A stretch of DNA of 64,000 bases from the NCBI GenBank assembly GCA_001466705.2, contig LATX02000212.1, positions 248,001 to 312,000 of the forward strand, in the 5' to 3' direction. Of this stretch, positions 1 through 11,579 are shown piece after piece. Position 1 is the stretch's first letter; each line of letters begins with the position of its first letter. Made by a program: the position numbers and the translations under genes. This stretch comes from Moniliophthora roreri (Eukaryota; Basidiomycota; Agaricomycetes; Agaricales; Marasmiaceae). Below the pieces are notes generated by a model. That model was not told the origin of the DNA, made no database searches, and worked only from the letters and a program-made list of their open reading frames with translations.

Positions 1-299
1 CGCGAGCGAATACGTTTCAGCAAGACACACCTCCTCCGCAATTCCTGGGTCAGCACTGCCGTCGAAAGACGTTCTGATCCAATCCTTCTCATAGCGGCTA
101 ATAGATCAAATTTGTGAGAGAAGATTTTAGCGTAGAGACATGTGTTGGACGACGGCGATAAGCACGAGTACATCCTGCGACTGATGGAGAGTAGTGAGAT
201 GATGTTGGAAGGAGGTCCCAGGAAAGAGTCGACAGCAACATGGTATGCAATTTGTTCCAAGATTTCTGGAGGTATAGACTCGAGAATACTGGTAGTCAT
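1..299 (-). CDS. F-box protein, 3' part outside window
   Basis: The reverse strand reads openly from an ATG at 299 to the left edge. The product begins MTTSILESIPPEILEQIAYH, a typical F-box start (IPPEILEQIA), followed by a helical stretch with NIISLLSISRRMYSCLS and a CLYAKIF segment. F-box proteins are substrate receptors of SCF ubiquitin ligases. The pattern IPxxxLExIA, then LLxxxxxxxSxLS, then LYxxIxxxK(F/Y)D and RxxLLxRxR closely matches the gene at 4708-6674, so the two are probably paralogues. Only the first 99 codons or so are inside the window. The family is clear from the pattern; the substrate is unknown. Confidence 0.6.
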   Translation of the reverse strand, partial: MTTSILESIPPEILEQIAYHVAVDSFLGPPSNIISLLSISRRMYSCLSPSSNTCLYAKIFSHKFDLLAAMRRIGSERLSTAVLTQELRRRCVLLKRIRS

Positions 300-2887
300 A
301 GATGTGATGTGATCGTGTGAGTATGGCTTGCGTCAGCGGTAATCCAAGCCGGCCACTGCCGGTGTCTTTGCCGAATCCGGTATCTCTCTTTCCGTGTCGG
401 ACAGTGTCGCCCAAAGGTTCTAGTAGTACACGTATAAGGGCACATTTTATGGACAAAGGAGCATCAAAATATGGTAAATTCCAACTGACTCCAGGTGTTC
501 ACAGCCTCTCCAAAGAATGTACACCTTTCAAATAGAAGTATTGCTTACACATACAGTATGTACTATCTTTCAAGTTTCTAAGTTTGTCTTCATTCATAGA
601 TGACCCGTCCATGGGGCACGTCGTGAGCGCTTTATCGCTTAATCAAGACCGTTATTCATAGGCAATAAGTACCGCAAATTAGGCCGCATTAGCATCAATG
701 GCAACTTGTTGTTGGGATGAATACCCTGGCTCCTTGCCAGCTCTGGACCGTTCCTTGTCTGTCACAGGCAGTTATATGGTGACAGTGGACGACCTCTCGT
801 AAGAATTTACTACTGTATCGCTGGCACCATTCCTTCTCTCGATAACTCCGGAAACTCGCCGAATAGACCGCTTGAGTCACGGTGTTCAGCTCGAGGTCCA
901 TGTAACTTCTCTGAGGGAATCAAAATACTGCTGGTATACCAATACTTCCAAAACTGGGAATTGATCCTTATGGGAAGTCATCCAGTGCACCGCGGGGACC
1001 GGAGGACGGGGAGTGAATATGCATTTCCGCAACGCAAAATTTTAGAGAGAATCATCATTGTTGTTCGGAACCAAAAAGGCTTATCCGCCTCACCCTCAAG
1101 TAGGGTTCATCACAGAACCGGTACATACCTCAGTCAGGGCGAGGAGACGGTAGACTTGCATTTCACGTCGGCGTGTCTTCAGCGAATAAGCGGAGCTTTA
1201 CAAAAGACGCGTTTTCTGCAAAGAAGACTTGGTGGTAAGGGGACGCTAGTCCAAGACTTGCAGCGTTAGCATGCGATTGCGATGTCGGACGTCGGGGCTG
1301 GCTGCCATTCAATGTCGCGTGGCATGCTATTACCTATGAGCATGAAGGGAAGGAACTTGGAAGCCTAATCCAGGGTCCATCATCAAACGATATACGGAGA
1401 ATGATATTTCAAACGCGGAGAGTACCTATCAAAATCCATCAAAATAACTCATTCGATGAGAGAAGGCAAATGAAACTGCACGAAAGCCGAATTGGCGTGA
1501 TAGTCACTGTGGAAATCGGAATGAACGCCAAAAATCTCCAAAAACGCTCTGCGAAAATCGGGAAGGAGGATCTCGAATTTCCTGTGCTGGCCTCGGCAGA
1601 ATTCGTCAAAGCTGGAATGGTGCAAGCGAAAGACAAGGAAGGACTCTCATGATAGTGTTTTGGCCTAGATCCAACTTGCAGGGACAGCGGCCGTCTCTGT
1701 CCCAGTCTGGTAGAAGAATGACGAGCCCACGAATCAGCAGAAAGAAAAACAAAAGAGATGCCATGCGTGACTTTTGACCAGAAGTCCGAGCTGGCAATGG
1801 AATTACTAGACCTTCTTCTGGTCAGTTCTAGCCTTTCCTATGACATAGTCTTGGATAAAGAGCTGCTGGCTTTATACCGGTTAAGTGATCATTGTCCAGA
1901 ACCCTGCTTCACTGTGGTTCGGATAGAATTTTCGGACACCACGTCGGTTCAGTGGCTGAAGAGCCCGAGGTGAAAATACCCAAGTGCTGTCATGCCGTTC
2001 AGGTGATCACCTTGGTTCTGAGAAAACATGCCCACATGCAGAAGGTATCGATGTAATATTAACAGGTTGCATTCATCTTGTCTCCTTGTATCATTTGCTT
2101 TGTCCTCTCGCCGACTGGCCGTAGACTGCGTAAACGCCGATCACCTGTACCGATGTACGCACTAGTGCGTAGCCGCTATGAGTATCCGGCTCGGTTAAAT
2201 CTGCTAGGAGGTCAAGATCTTGGTTATAAGGTGGAGATTGGGTTGTTCGCAAGAGGCCCGAGACGCACCCTTCCATGAGAGATTGGAGTGTAGACACGAT
2301 GCTTGGAGCAGCATGCTTGGTACATCAATAGGCTTCAGAGCATGACCATCATTCCATTGAAAAGCCTTGCGGTACGAAATCAAGCGGCGGGATCGTCTCC
2401 ATACATTCCGGGCAACTTGATACGGTTCTGTCATTACATTTGTTCCTTCGTTTTTTTTTTTTGTTTACGTCGTCTAGAAGGCAGAAGGGCGGAAATAGAG
2501 GATGTATAGGAAGAAGGTGTCCGAAGATACCGGACTAAAGTCATCTACTGAAGTGTTTAAATCTGCAGGTATGACGGATCCGCCGATGTAACCTCTCAGT
2601 GCTTATTCAACAGCATTTCATATGACACCCAGTGAGGACCTAGACGGGTACGATTCCAGATCATGACATTTGGGGACCTGAATGAAAAAAAAAAAGTGAG
2701 ATATTGCAAGGTAAAGAGATTTCCCGATATTTCAGCTTGGAAACGTAGAAGTCGGGGATAATGTGCGCGAGCGCTCGCTGAGTGGCTGTGATTTGTTTGG
2801 CGCTCGGTTTGACCTGCCCTTAACTGGGTCGATAATCGCAAAAATTGTAACCAGTAAAACTTCATCTTCATCGATCTTACAATCATC
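300..2887. other. 2.6-kb region without a recognisable gene
   Basis: Short open frames occur on both strands (for example 961-1269 and 1401-1652), but none shows a domain, a splice-consistent chain of exons or protein-like composition. Homopolymer runs lie near 2452-2462 (T) and 2683-2693 (A). The left side should hold the promoter of the F-box gene at 1-299 and the right side the promoter of the eEF1B gene. Confidence 0.5.
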
Positions 2888-3958
2888 ATGTCTGTCGACC
2901 TTCAAAAGCTTGAGCAACACCTTGCCTCCAGGTCCTACGTTGAAGGGTGAGTTTTATCTCAGTTAAATTTGGGATGAATCCTGCTATGGTCCGTGTTTCC
3001 AAGAAGCGATTAGACACCGCTATATCAGTATGCCGATATTCACTTCACCTGGCGCTCTGATCTTACACTATCTTTTCTCTCGATTTAACTCACTGACTTC
3101 ACCTCATAGATACACTCCTTCGCAAGCCGACGTTCATGTCTTCAAGGCCATCACTAGCCCCGATGCTTCCTTACCCAATGTAAGCAGGTGGTACAAGCAT
3201 ATCGCCTCCTACACTGCGGAGCATCCTTCTCTTCCCGGATCGAGTAAGGCTGGAGAGGCATTCTTCTCTTCTGGTGCTGCTCCGGCCGCCGCCGCAGAAG
3301 AAGACGAAGACATCGATCTCTTTGGTGAAGATGAGGAAGAGGATGCTGAGGCTGAGCGTATCAAGGCGCAACGTGTTGCTGAATATAACGCGAAGAAGGC
3401 TAACAAACCCAAGACTATCGCCAAGGTACGTGCGAACGCTCTTTGCATACAACCAACCTACTGAGAACCCTTCAGTCCGTTGTTACTTTGGACGTCAAGC
3501 CCTGGGATGATGAAACCGACATGGAAGCTCTGGAGAAGTCTGTGCGCTCTATCGAGCAAGATGGCTTGGTCTGGGGTGCCAGCAAGTTGGTTCCCATTGG
3601 ATATGGTAGGTCTTTGCGCTGAACATTCTTGCCCTGATGCTGATTCAACACTTCTAGGCATTCGCAAACTTCAGGTTCGTCTTGTTTTGTATAATCCCGA
3701 GCTCACAGATCCTTATGTTAATGTACGCAACTAGATGACCCTCGTCGTTGGTAAGATCACTCCCCGATGAATTGCGTTCTTTTTTGACCTGTTTCCGGCA
3801 GAGGATGAGAAGGTTTCCTTGGACGACCTTCAGGAGAAGATTGCCGAGTTTGAGGACTACGTTCAGAGCTCAGATGTTGCTGCCATGCAAAGTTTGTGCT
3901 TCCATTACCATGCCGTTTGCCTATCACTAATTCGGGTCACTTGAATCTAGAATTGTAG
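2888..3958 (+). CDS. EFB1: Translation elongation factor eEF1B, beta subunit (eEF1A nucleotide exchange factor)
   Basis: Seven exons: 2888-2946, 3110-3425, 3476-3605, 3658-3674, 3735-3750, 3802-3891, 3951-3958. They join in one frame to a 211-residue protein, the normal size for fungal eEF1B-beta. It starts [20 protein letters not shown] and has the N-terminal [12 protein letters not shown] segment. An acidic linker containing [12 protein letters not shown] follows. The C-terminal exchange domain has [33 protein letters not shown] and [18 protein letters not shown] at the end. The exchange domain recharges eEF1A with GTP during translation elongation in the cytosol. Exons 4, 5 and 7 are tiny (17, 16 and 8 nt), but every junction has GT-AG and keeps frame. 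No frameshift is seen. Confidence 0.96.
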
Positions 3959-4707
3959 GATTTCATTCTTCGTACCTCATAGAAAGTCGCATGTGTTATA
4001 AAGTGTATGTGTGTATCGATGGAATTTGGCTATTCCAATCTTTGGAGTGTTTGAGAATTCTTGACGTGTGCTTTTTTACAGTCGATCAGGTACAGTAATT
4101 CCGTCGCCTGCGATCAACGCTGCCGAGTGATGATTTTGGATCGTTCCCGCTGTCTTGCAAGTTGTCCTGACTTGGTTCTGACCACGCGTTGCAAATGTCC
4201 TTATGATATGAACAACGTAAGTTCCACGTTGATTGAATGATTGTGCCGTCCTTGGTAAAAGATGACCGTAGGAATGGTTGATACTTCTGAATTCAAATAT
4301 GGGCGAATTGGCTGTCAATTCCAGAATCCAATAGGATCCTGCTATGGATCTGAATGACCACGGTTTCAGAACGGCTATACCCCACGAATGCGAATGGCTG
4401 TCAGGGTACAGGTGGCGGGTATCTAGCGCTGTCCCTGTTGTAACGGAATCTTCAAAACTTTTCACAAGGGGATATAGAAGGAATCTCGGAGACGGGGACC
4501 TCAGACGGACTAAACGTCTACTTCAGTCCAAGACCGGTGATGCATTGTGGCCTAAAGTTCCCGTTATACCGCTCTATCTTTCCCTAACAGGAAAGGTGAC
4601 TTATAAACGATTTTAATTGCGAAGATTGAGACCAAATTTCGCGGCTCGTGTTTGGCGCTGGTACGACTTTTAAACCGGCTCCATGAGCGGGGCTGGGCAT
4701 TCCAGGG
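3959..4707. other. Intergenic, no gene seen
   Basis: About 750 bp between the eEF1B stop and the F-box start. It should contain the eEF1B 3' UTR and the next promoter. The antisense frame at 4076-4465 has no domain and no splice continuation, and I treat it as chance. Confidence 0.45.
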
Positions 4708-6674
4708 ATGGGCTCCCTCCTTGAGCAAATCCCTAGAGATGTTCTCGAGCATATTGCCTTCCTCGTCACGACCTTCGATATCTTCGGCGTTCCCAACGAC
4801 CTCTTGCATCTATTACTCACATGCTCAACGATATACCACTCACTATCCATTTCCTCTGCACCGCACTTGTACTCTCGCATCTACCAGGCCAAATATGATA
4901 CAGGGGCATTGTATCACCGAATATCGGCCACTACCCTAACCGATTCTGCTGTGGCGACTGAATTGGTCTTGCGTAGTCGCTTGTTACGGCGTGTTCGGAA
5001 AAGGGATTTGACACAGCAGGGTCTTGGTCAAGATTTTGGCACGGCGATGCGAATGACGCTTGAGAGTGATGGGTTGAATGAAGCGCACCTTCATTCGGTT
5101 CACTTCTCACAGTATCTCTCAACCTTTGTACGCCTGGCCCTGGAACGCGATAGGGAATCACGAGGCAGTACCATTACGATGGCTTTGTGGCTTCTAGCGT
5201 TGCATCTGTCGAAGGGTATGTCTTGACTTCTCTCTCTGAACATCTATATTTGCTGAGTGGGACACCGGATGATAGCCGACATTGCGGAGCTTTCCGAGGG
5301 CCAAAGAACCCTTTTTCATCGGTTACTACGACCTCTGATATTCTCATCCTTGAATGTAAGTGCAATTCTGGCAGTTCTGCGACGTTTCGCTTCATGATCA
5401 CTTCTCACACTAAGATCACAGGGAGATGCCGTCACTGCGCCCACTGCAATTGAAACCCCGACACAGATACGCGATACCTTCAGCTTACCCTCTGACTCCA
5501 AAAGTGGCAATACAAAAGAGGTCTATTCATGTCCCGATGCGGCGTCAGCCGCGATACTTTTGACCCTCGCTCTGAATGAGACGAACGAGATTCAGGTTCC
5601 TCCCCACTTACCTGTGAATCGCGCTGCAGCTCGCTCTAGTGGGCGTTCCGGTCCAACTATGGAAGACTACCGCGTCATCGCTAGCTATAGAACTGCTCTC
5701 TTTGGAGATGATCGTCCAGCCATAAATGGTATGCTTGGGACGGGATATGATCGATCACGAAGCAGAAGACACGACCCGGATTTTCATCAGAAGGTAGTCG
5801 GCGGCCCTGCAACACTCGGGACTCACGCGTACTGTTACATTGGCCAATTTCTGGAAGGAGTGTGGGAGGGTTATTATATGGTACAAGGGTGTATCCTCTG
5901 ATGATTCTCCTTGGCACTAACTACGACGGTTACGGTATTTTTAGGTCTCTTCAATTGGCTCGTCGGACTGTTCTGGCAGCCTGAGGAAGTGTTCAGATGA
6001 TTTGCCAGATTTTCTGTGTCGGACACCTATGCAATGCTCATTAACACTCTACTTCTCTTTCGATGACCCCGCCGCTGGCACCAATACTCCGTGGTGTAAC
6101 ACCGCCACTTCTATAGAAGGGGAAGTGGACAACTGGAGCGTTCGTGCTTGCGATTTCAATGTATCCGATGTAAGTGGAAAAGGGAGAGGCGTCACACACA
6201 CCGTTCATCACCTTTCCGTTGATAGACTCGTCTCGAACTTTCTGGGGTGACGACCCCCTATGAAAGGCTCGCAAGCTCCGAGGATCTTGATAGCAAGCGA
6301 CTGTCCCAGGCCAAAGATTGTCTTATCGTTGGACAGGTATTTGGTTATTTTTCCTGTGCTTGTACTTCACTGACGACAAACAGACCCTAGAAGAGCATGA
6401 AGAAGCTTGGGGTGCCTTTACATTCGCGGGCCGAGTGAGTAAAGACGGACGCATTACTTTGAGGCGAGAACCGGTTGGTTCAAAGTTTTCATTTCGGTCA
6501 AAACAACGACTGATTTGGTTACAATCTTAGAAACACAGCTCAGAGGCAGGTCTCGGTATATGGATATTCCAAGGTCATTTGCGTTTTGGGACTGCACTGG
6601 TTGGCACCTGGAGATCTAGGGTTGCCCGGGACCTCCCCGGTGTCTGTGGGTTATTCAGCATGGGCAGGAAGTAA
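4708..6674 (+). CDS. F-box domain protein, multi-exon
   Basis: The ATG at 4708 opens MGSLLEQIPRDVLEHIAFL, an F-box motif at about residues 7-50 (continuing LLHLLLTCSTIYHSLS). Exon 1 ends at 5215 and exon 2 starts at 5276 (ADIAELSEG). Further exons read through TLALNETNEIQVPP, THAYCYIGQFLEGVWEGYY, CRTPMQCSLTLYFSFD and EEHEEAWGAFTFAGRVS, and finish GVCGLFSMGRK with TAA at 6672-6674. The middle and C-terminal parts are conserved-looking but carry no named domain I know; SCF substrate selection is the likely role. It is a likely paralogue of the partial gene at 1-299. Internal exon borders around 5900-6000 and 6530 are not fully resolved, and the last 200 bp are read from the GT-AG pattern. Confidence 0.75.
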
Positions 6675-7610
6675 TTTAACACAACAGAATTGGTAATTTA
6701 TTCTTATGGAACAAAGACTCGGATATTTGTATTAGACAGTACATTCGCCATCTTAAATTCATTATCAGGATAAATTATTATATGATCATCGTTTTCATAT
6801 CTCGAGTCTGAGTCACAAATTCAGGATCTCAGGGTAGCGTCCTCACATAGTGTTTGATGACCTTATTCAAAACAGTCGGGCGTTGAAAACGACTGGCGAC
6901 GAAGCGTGCTTTCGTATGTTCCAGCATATCTTGGATATAGAGCAAACTTCATGGCGGCTCAGGTCTGGACTCGGTCGGTATAACAGGTTGAACGGAAGAC
7001 ATCCATTCAGGAGGTCAAATGTCTTGCGAAATATGGTTTTTACAGATTTTCCGCGACTTGTCCGGTGTTCATCGAGATTTCAAGTGAATCGCAGGTCGAA
7101 AACCGAAAACGTCGGTCTCCCCCGATAGCATTCGGCGTACGCGTCGCGTCGGGGCTGACGGCTAGCATATAGATTCAAATAACTGAATTGAAGATGAGAT
7201 CATGCACTGGCCGCCGCGTCGCGCCGTTGAATGTCCGGTTCCTCTAAATCCCGGGGCCCGACTTGGTCAGAGCGTCCCGAGATGCATTTACTTGCCCATA
7301 CCGCTCACCACATACGATCCATTTATTTCCATGGCTTAGAGGAAAAAGATATCACAACGGAAATTGTAATGAGCCTTTTCATTGTAATTTCGTCAAATTA
7401 CATGTGTTAAACATGAATGTTTGAAGGGCTTCGGCACCTTCGTATCGAAAAAGAGTGAAATTAATTGTTCATTGTTAACTTCAGGTTCGGGGAAGCGAAG
7501 CCGTGACATAGTAGCATAGTCCGAGGCTCCATTGGACAACCTTTTGCAGAGGTAAACATAAGTTCATTTGCAATTGCGATTGCGAAAGGAACTTGACATA
7601 CATCTACCTC
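6675..7610. other. Intergenic, no gene seen
   Basis: About 940 bp between the convergent F-box (+) and cyanamide-hydratase-like (-) genes. The open frame at 6850-7128 has no recognisable protein features. AT-rich stretches near 6670-6800 and 7370-7480 fit 3' UTR and spacer. Confidence 0.45.
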
Positions 7611-8731
7611 TTAATCAAATGGTTTCATGATGGCATTATTCCTAACGTCAGTTGCAAATTTACTTGGAATCCCGACTTTCCAGTTTGGGACTTCGAACGT
7701 AGTTGTGTGGCACCAAGGCTTGAGAGCCTCTTCCTTCTCGATAACGCGGGCAAAATGCTCCGACCAGCCCTTCCTCGGGAACGCGGTAGTAGTTGTTTCA
7801 ATTAAACGTGGGTGAATGAGGTTTGCGCGACTAAGCAGACGTCAGCAAAAGCGTCAGACCCCCCCAAACTCGACTTACCCTCCCACGTTGTCTAGGAAAT
7901 AATTTAATCCTTAAGACTGGGGGCACGAGAACAGTGAGGTAGAGAACTCACCAAGAATGGTCGATAGCTGAAGAATTTGTCCGATCATCGTGATGTTTCC
8001 TCTACAGGAAGCAAAAATCATACGTTAACCGATGCTTTGACAGGCATTAGAAGGCGGAGAGAGGGGGCAGGTCCAGGATTGTGGATGTTTGTAAGTGAAC
8101 ACTAAAGATATATACCCTTTCACAAAGATATCTTGGTGTCGCACGATGGCATCGCAGACGCTGTCAGCTTGGTCTTCCACTCCTCCAAGGCTCAGTATAA
8201 GTTCCCGAGCAACGATAGCACCCTTGAACTCAAAGGACATCTTTGTGGTTGCCAAATACTTCTTCGCAGTTCCAATATCATGGAGTAGACATGCCAAATA
8301 ATATGTCTCGGGATCGTATGACCATGAAGGGAAATGCGTTTTGGTCAGTGCTACACCTAATCAATTCATGACCCACGGGAGCGCGTCTTATTAGCCAAGA
8401 ACAGGTTTAAATTAAGAGAAATGAATGAATGCAACATACCGTAGATATAAACTCTGTTGCTGTGATTAAACGTCTGCTCATCGAGTTCTTTCTGATCGCC
8501 GTCGGGTGTAAGACGGTCAGTAGATAGACGGACGAGGAAATGAATGCTTACCTTGACAAACGCTTTTACGTCTCTGACCAGCGGAGAGTCCGGGAGAGGA
8601 AAGTCATCGACAGTGAAAGGATCTTGCTTAGGATTTTCCCCACTCGCCGTGGGGTGATCCGCGAATAGTATGTCCGGGTCCCGGGCGACAGGCGTGAATC
8701 CGTAGAAACTGATGTTGGGATCTACTGACAT
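7611..8731 (-). CDS. HD-domain cyanamide hydratase / Ddi2-type hydrolase
   Basis: Six exons on the reverse strand (8731-8552, 8491-8440, 8356-8116, 8001-7952, 7891-7879, 7830-7611) join in frame to 251 residues, close to the length of known fungal cyanamide hydratases. The start is MSVDPNISFYGFTPV. Metal ligands of an HD fold are visible: His in FNHSNRVYIYG, the HD pair in ACLLHDIGTAKK, and His in AIVRHQDIFVKG. GGNITMIGQILQLSTI and DNVGG follow, and the protein ends AIMKPFD. The family hydrates cyanamide to urea using a bound metal ion and may act in nitrogen use or detoxification. All splice sites are GT-AG. One exon is only 13 nt. It appears intact; the substrate is inferred from family only. 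Confidence 0.9.
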
Positions 8732-10143
8732 GGAAGTGAATTTGGAAGATGGGAAGCAGAAGACACTTGCATTTCAATTTTAAGTATATCCAGTCACCAC
8801 GTGATTCTCAGGCCCGTACGTCACAGAGAGCACTGTATGACCAAGAAGCTGACAGAGAAGTAGAACTGCATGTCCGGCGCAGCACCCGATGAGAGTTGGC
8901 AGAAGCGCATGCGAACAGTAAGAACCCAATCTGAAAGGACAAAATCTGATAGCAATTTCTCCGACAATACAATTGTCAATTGCTCCGATACACTCGGTCT
9001 GTTTCCAATAGCTAGAGTCTTATTGACTGATGCGGCTGGGTACGGATATCATGTGAGACGCAGGAAAGTGAGATTCGAGCAAAATGATCCAAAAATCTGT
9101 CGTGAAGAGGAGAAATGGTAGCAACCGCTAGACTTCCATCAAGACGCAGAAACCTATGGAAACCGTACAAGTAAGATGTAGTGAATACGCGTAACACAGA
9201 AGAATCACCAAGTTACCTCAGTGAGTGCAATGCAACGCAATGGTTCCTGAGCACGGATGTAGGCTGCCTATAAACTTGACAAGTAGACACCGCAAACCAC
9301 TACATAGTACTAAGTCGTAAAAAAGTTTAGCCTTTCCCACACAAAGGCAGTAGGTTCACCTGTCCGACGCCACAAAGATCCGTTACAGAAGTAGGCACGG
9401 AAACGCGAGGAAAACCGAGTACTCCAGAAGGAAAGCCAGAACGTGACGCCGTTGTAGTTCACTCACCTCGATGAATAATAAGTGTACGATTTATAGATGA
9501 TATCGGATGCAACACCCGAGTGGGTAAAATCGTACTATAGCAGAAAGTCGACGAAATTCGGCGTTATATCAGTGATTCGACGCCCTGTCATACAACGGAA
9601 GTCCTATCTCCGAATCGTACAGCTGGCACCAGTTTGAGCCTTCCCTGAAGTTTCGAGTCAGTCGTTTGTACCCTGAAATATTGATACAGATTTCAGGCTC
9701 ACCCAGTATTTCTGTACAAGCTAGTTCTGGCCACGTAACGAGTGCTTTCTCGAGAAATACTCTCCGCTTGGGTTGACCGCGAGATGAAGTCGAAAATCGG
9801 TTTGTTCGGCCGATGCCGATAGCGCTCAGGGTCCACGTGCCAAGTCTGGGGTAGTCAAGGCACCCAGGTCCCACATACAAGCCAAGGCAGTCACAGCAAC
9901 CCTGAAAATTTACAACTTTGACCTAGCGCAATTCATACGTCAAAATTTCGAAAGCAATTGAAATAGCTTGCAAAACAGAGCACAAACAAAGTATAGGTGT
10001 TCCTCAGTTACATATATCCCTGTTAATGCCCCAATAATGCTCCCGGGGTATCTAATGATAAAACCAAAGCAAAATAATGATGATACTCATATATACGACC
10101 GTCTAGCTACCCGAACAGATGGAATACAACCATCTCCTTGTCC
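8732..10143. other. Intergenic, no gene seen
   Basis: About 1.4 kb. A + frame at 8870-9121 starts MSGAAPDESWQKRM and a - frame covers 9569-9880. Neither has a domain or convincing exon partners. The left end must hold the promoter of the cyanamide-hydratase-like gene, which reads leftwards from 8731, and the right end the 3' UTR of the next gene. Confidence 0.4.
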
Positions 10144-11145
10144 CTAGAGGGCAGAGGTAGCAACCATTGTGATGATGCTGAAGATGATGGTAACGAAGCC
10201 TTGGATCTCGACACCGAAAGCCTTGAATGATCCGTTGCTCGAACCATCCGAAAGACCACCAGCAGCCTGGACGACCCCGCTCATGAAGTTAGGACCGCAA
10301 GTCTTCTGGATTCCGGTGTACAGGTCGGCTTCGTGGCTAAGCAGCAAGCTCTTGTTCAAACCAGGAGCATACGGAACGTCTGACTGGAAGTTGATCCAGT
10401 GAGTCATGACGTTACGTGTGCAAGCTGTGCAAAGCCGGTTGTAGTCGAGGTCGGGGCTGATGAAAAGGAAAGGAAGGTTGGTGTTGGCGTAAGTGGTCAT
10501 GTTGGGCACCATGGCGTCTGCGCGCTTGGCGAGAGCGCCCGGATTGGACCAAAGGTATTGCTGTACGGTGGAAATGACAGAATTGGGGGTGACGAGGTTG
10601 GTCTTCACTCCGCTGGGCGATGTACCGTCGGTGACCAGAGAGGAAGTCTTCGTGACGCAGTACCTCCCGTTATCATCCTTCGAACAAACTGCATTCTTCA
10701 TCGGCACCATGGAGTAAAGAATTTCATATAATCTGAGGACATCCTGGTTGGTATTGGAGGTCAATTCCTCGGGACATGCGCCGTAAAAGTCAAAAACGTT
10801 CTTTCGAATGGTTTGCTCGCATACTTTGTAGTCGATACTGCAAAGCGAGTCTAGGGTTGAGGTCATACCCTGAAGGGTGGGGGTTGTGACATCACCACCT
10901 GGGCCATACGGCGCTGTAGCGTTTGTCACAGACTGTGTGCATTGCTTGAACTGCGAGTCGTTGTTGAGTGTATTGAGAAAACTCGAGCAACTCTGGCTTA
11001 TTCCCGAAGGTATGAGCGGGTTCGATGGCTGATGTAAATGAAGTCAGCATGACCAGATTTCCACAAAAAAACCAAAACTCACCGCGGCCGACTGGGCTAC
11101 TGCAGCTGAAGTCAGCAGTGATACGATAGCGAGGGAGGTGAACAT
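10144..11145 (-). CDS. Secreted, probably GPI-anchored Cys-containing protein
   Basis: Two exons (11145-11083, 11028-10144) give 315 residues. The N terminus MFTSLAIVSLLTSAAVAQSA is a clear signal peptide. The mature part has spaced cysteines (SQSCSSFLNTLN, LCSIDYKVCEQTI, FYGACPEEL, LCTACTRNV, KTCGPNF) and several N-glycosylation sequons. The C terminus has a small-residue, Ser/Gly-rich stretch (LSDGSSNGSF) before a hydrophobic tail ending MVATSAL, as expected of a GPI-attachment signal. Similar cell-surface proteins of unknown function are common in basidiomycetes. A wall or membrane-surface location is an inference. No enzyme motif is seen. Confidence 0.85.
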
Positions 11146-11579
11146 TTCGGAAGAGGACAAAGGAAGGAGAGAGGTAAAAGAGCGAAAAAGGTGGTCGACG
11201 AGTGTGGAGATGGGAAAACGTTATTCAGGCGTTTTAGGGTCCTTGTTTCCTTCCTCGAAACATGAACAAATATTTGGATTCGATCTGATTATGTAATTGA
11301 CAGATGACGTCGAACGAAAAAGTCTCAGCGCACTCGCGTTCGCTGCTAGAGGAGAATATTGTAGACTGTATCATAATACCTTTGAACTCGACGCGGTTTG
11401 CAGCTGAGGGAAGCCGCAAAGATCTGCAGGTCAGCGAGAATAATCTCAGGAAATTTTTTTGAATGTTTCATTTCTATTGTACTCCGGGCTACGGATATGA
11501 TGACAGACGAATCGATAACGACGGGTTGACGAATGTTGCGGTGAACACGAGGATCTAACCGCTCAACAAGCAATCGCAG
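11146..11579. other. Intergenic spacer
   Basis: About 430 bp upstream of the GPI-type gene (which reads leftwards) and downstream of family B copy 1. Only short unsupported frames are present. It probably contains the promoter of the gene at 10144-11145 and the 3' UTR of the next gene. Confidence 0.4.

Noticed and set aside
8870..9121. 83-codon frame downstream of a possible promoter
   Set aside because: No domain and no continuing exon; left as intergenic.
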